The position numbers and the translations under genes are program-made. Positions 7,685 to 7,983 of a stretch of 7,983 bases of DNA are shown here, in pieces. How positions within the stretch are numbered: position 1 is the first letter of the stretch; each line of letters opens with the position of its first letter. The stretch is from positions 1-7,983 of the forward strand of contig CALCXL010000894.1 in assembly GCA_937907595.1 (NCBI GenBank), read 5' to 3'. This DNA comes from an uncultured Pseudomonadota bacterium. Its GTDB lineage: Bacteria; Myxococcota_A; UBA796; UBA9615. Below the pieces are notes generated by a model. The model made no database searches. It was not told the DNA's origin and saw nothing but the letters and a program-made list of their open reading frames with translations.

Positions 7685-7768
7685 TCGGAGCGGCCATCTC
7701 CCTGTCTGGACCGCGCAGGCGACCTATCCGGAACGGCCAACCTCCTATCCGGACCGGCCATCTCCCTG
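7683..7768 (+). repeat. Four imperfect ~21-bp tandem repeats after the HTCS gene
   Basis: Units are about 7683-7704, 7705-7724, 7725-7745 and 7746-7768 (22, 20, 21 and 23 bp). The best copy is the fourth, beginning TATCCGGACCGGCCATCTCC. The first and fourth share CGGCCATCTCCCTG. The third has TATCCGGAACGGCCAACCTC, and the second is the most diverged (TCTGGACCGCGC). The first unit overlaps the HTCS stop codon (7682-7684). The period near 21 bp, two helical turns, is the spacing used by AraC-family direct-repeat operators, and the array lies 110-195 bp upstream of the next start codon. Short iterated repeats also occur at ends of IS21-like elements, but no transposase is present here. Confidence 0.7.
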
Positions 7769-7867
7769 ATCCTCAAAGACTTCTTCGCCCACCCCGGGCC
7801 ACGCTCCCCGCACGGCGACGCGGGCGACAGCGCCCCGGCCGATGGGCGGATGGACCGTCCCGTTCTT
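7769..7867 (+). other. Upstream region of the secreted-protein gene, no clear promoter
   Basis: This stretch contains no gene. It holds two short GC stems, CCCGC/GCGGG (7807-7811 with 7820-7824) and CGCCC/GGGCG (7831-7835 with 7844-7848). Both are only 5 bp and may be chance in this base composition. I see no convincing -35/-10 pair. It is probably the 5' leader and promoter region of the gene starting at 7878. Confidence 0.3.
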
Positions 7868-7873
7868 GGAGGA
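7868..7873 (+). promoter_or_regulatory. Strong Shine-Dalgarno sequence
   Basis: GGAGGA lies 4 nt before ATG 7878. It is the strongest ribosome binding site in the window and fixes the start of the truncated downstream gene. Confidence 0.8.
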
Positions 7874-7877
7874 ACTC

Positions 7878-7983
7878 ATGCACCTACTCGCGTCTTCCAC
7901 CCGGCGCGGCCTCGCGGCCGTCTCACCCCTGCTCCTGGGGGTCGCGCTGCTCGCGCCGACCTCCGCGGACGCAGCCCCCACGG
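7878..7983 (+). CDS. Start of a secreted-protein gene, 3' end outside the window
   Basis: Only 35 codons are visible. They encode a textbook Sec signal peptide: N-region MHLLASSTRRG with two Arg, hydrophobic core LAAVSPLLLGVALLA, and a likely signal peptidase I site after TSADA (ADA|AP). No lipobox Cys is seen, so a periplasmic or exported soluble protein is more likely than a lipoprotein. The start is set by GGAGGA 4 nt upstream. Nothing of the mature protein is visible, so its function cannot be given. Its place directly downstream of the HTCS gene and the 21-bp repeats makes it a candidate target of that regulator (inference). Confidence 0.75.
   Translation, partial: MHLLASSTRRGLAAVSPLLLGVALLAPTSADAAPT

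Overview
The window is very GC-rich, with codon third positions almost all G or C. It carries secreted or membrane proteins typical of a large-genome Gram-negative bacterium. A lamin-tail/CotH protein, a propeller-sensor hybrid kinase with an AraC-type output domain and a Methyltransf_32-type enzyme together suggest Myxococcota or another deltaproteobacterial or similar environmental lineage. There is no rRNA or other marker to prove this.

All supported genes are on the + strand. (1) Positions 1-2118 hold the 3' part of a gene for a secreted lamin-tail domain / Ig-like / CotH-kinase-like protein, whose start lies outside the window. (2) Positions 2215-3453 encode a class I SAM-dependent methyltransferase, probably read from a leaderless transcript. 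(3) Positions 3454-3684 are a spacer. It holds a coding-like relic broken by an in-frame stop (about 3495-3617), a hairpin overlapping its end, and two AGGAG boxes just before the next gene. (4) Positions 3685-7684 are a one-piece hybrid two-component system (HTCS) gene. It runs signal peptide, double Reg_prop propeller, Y_Y_Y domain, one membrane helix, HisKA, HATPase, receiver and AraC-type HTH. (5) Positions 7685-7877 are a spacer with four imperfect repeats of about 21 bp. (6) At 7878 a new secreted-protein gene begins with a strong Shine-Dalgarno sequence and a signal peptide, and it runs off the window.

The most striking point is inside the HTCS gene. The sensor half is in one reading frame (codons starting at 3685) and the kinase/output half is in the next (+1). 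The switch falls at a perfect 27-bp inverted repeat with a 9-nt loop (6093-6155), exactly where the coiled coil after the membrane helix should continue. Removing one base would restore a single protein of about 1332 residues. The pattern fits a quasi-palindrome (template-switch) mutation, though a sequencing or assembly error is possible. After the switch point the sensor frame stays open, without a stop, to the end of the window, which can mislead gene callers.

Functionally, the HTCS would sense an extracellular or periplasmic ligand and bind DNA directly through its own HTH domain. The phased repeats between it and the downstream secreted-protein gene are candidate operators for that domain, though they could also be mobile-element debris. 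The CotH-like and methyltransferase genes show no obvious functional link to the HTCS. I see no tRNA, rRNA, CRISPR array or intact mobile element.
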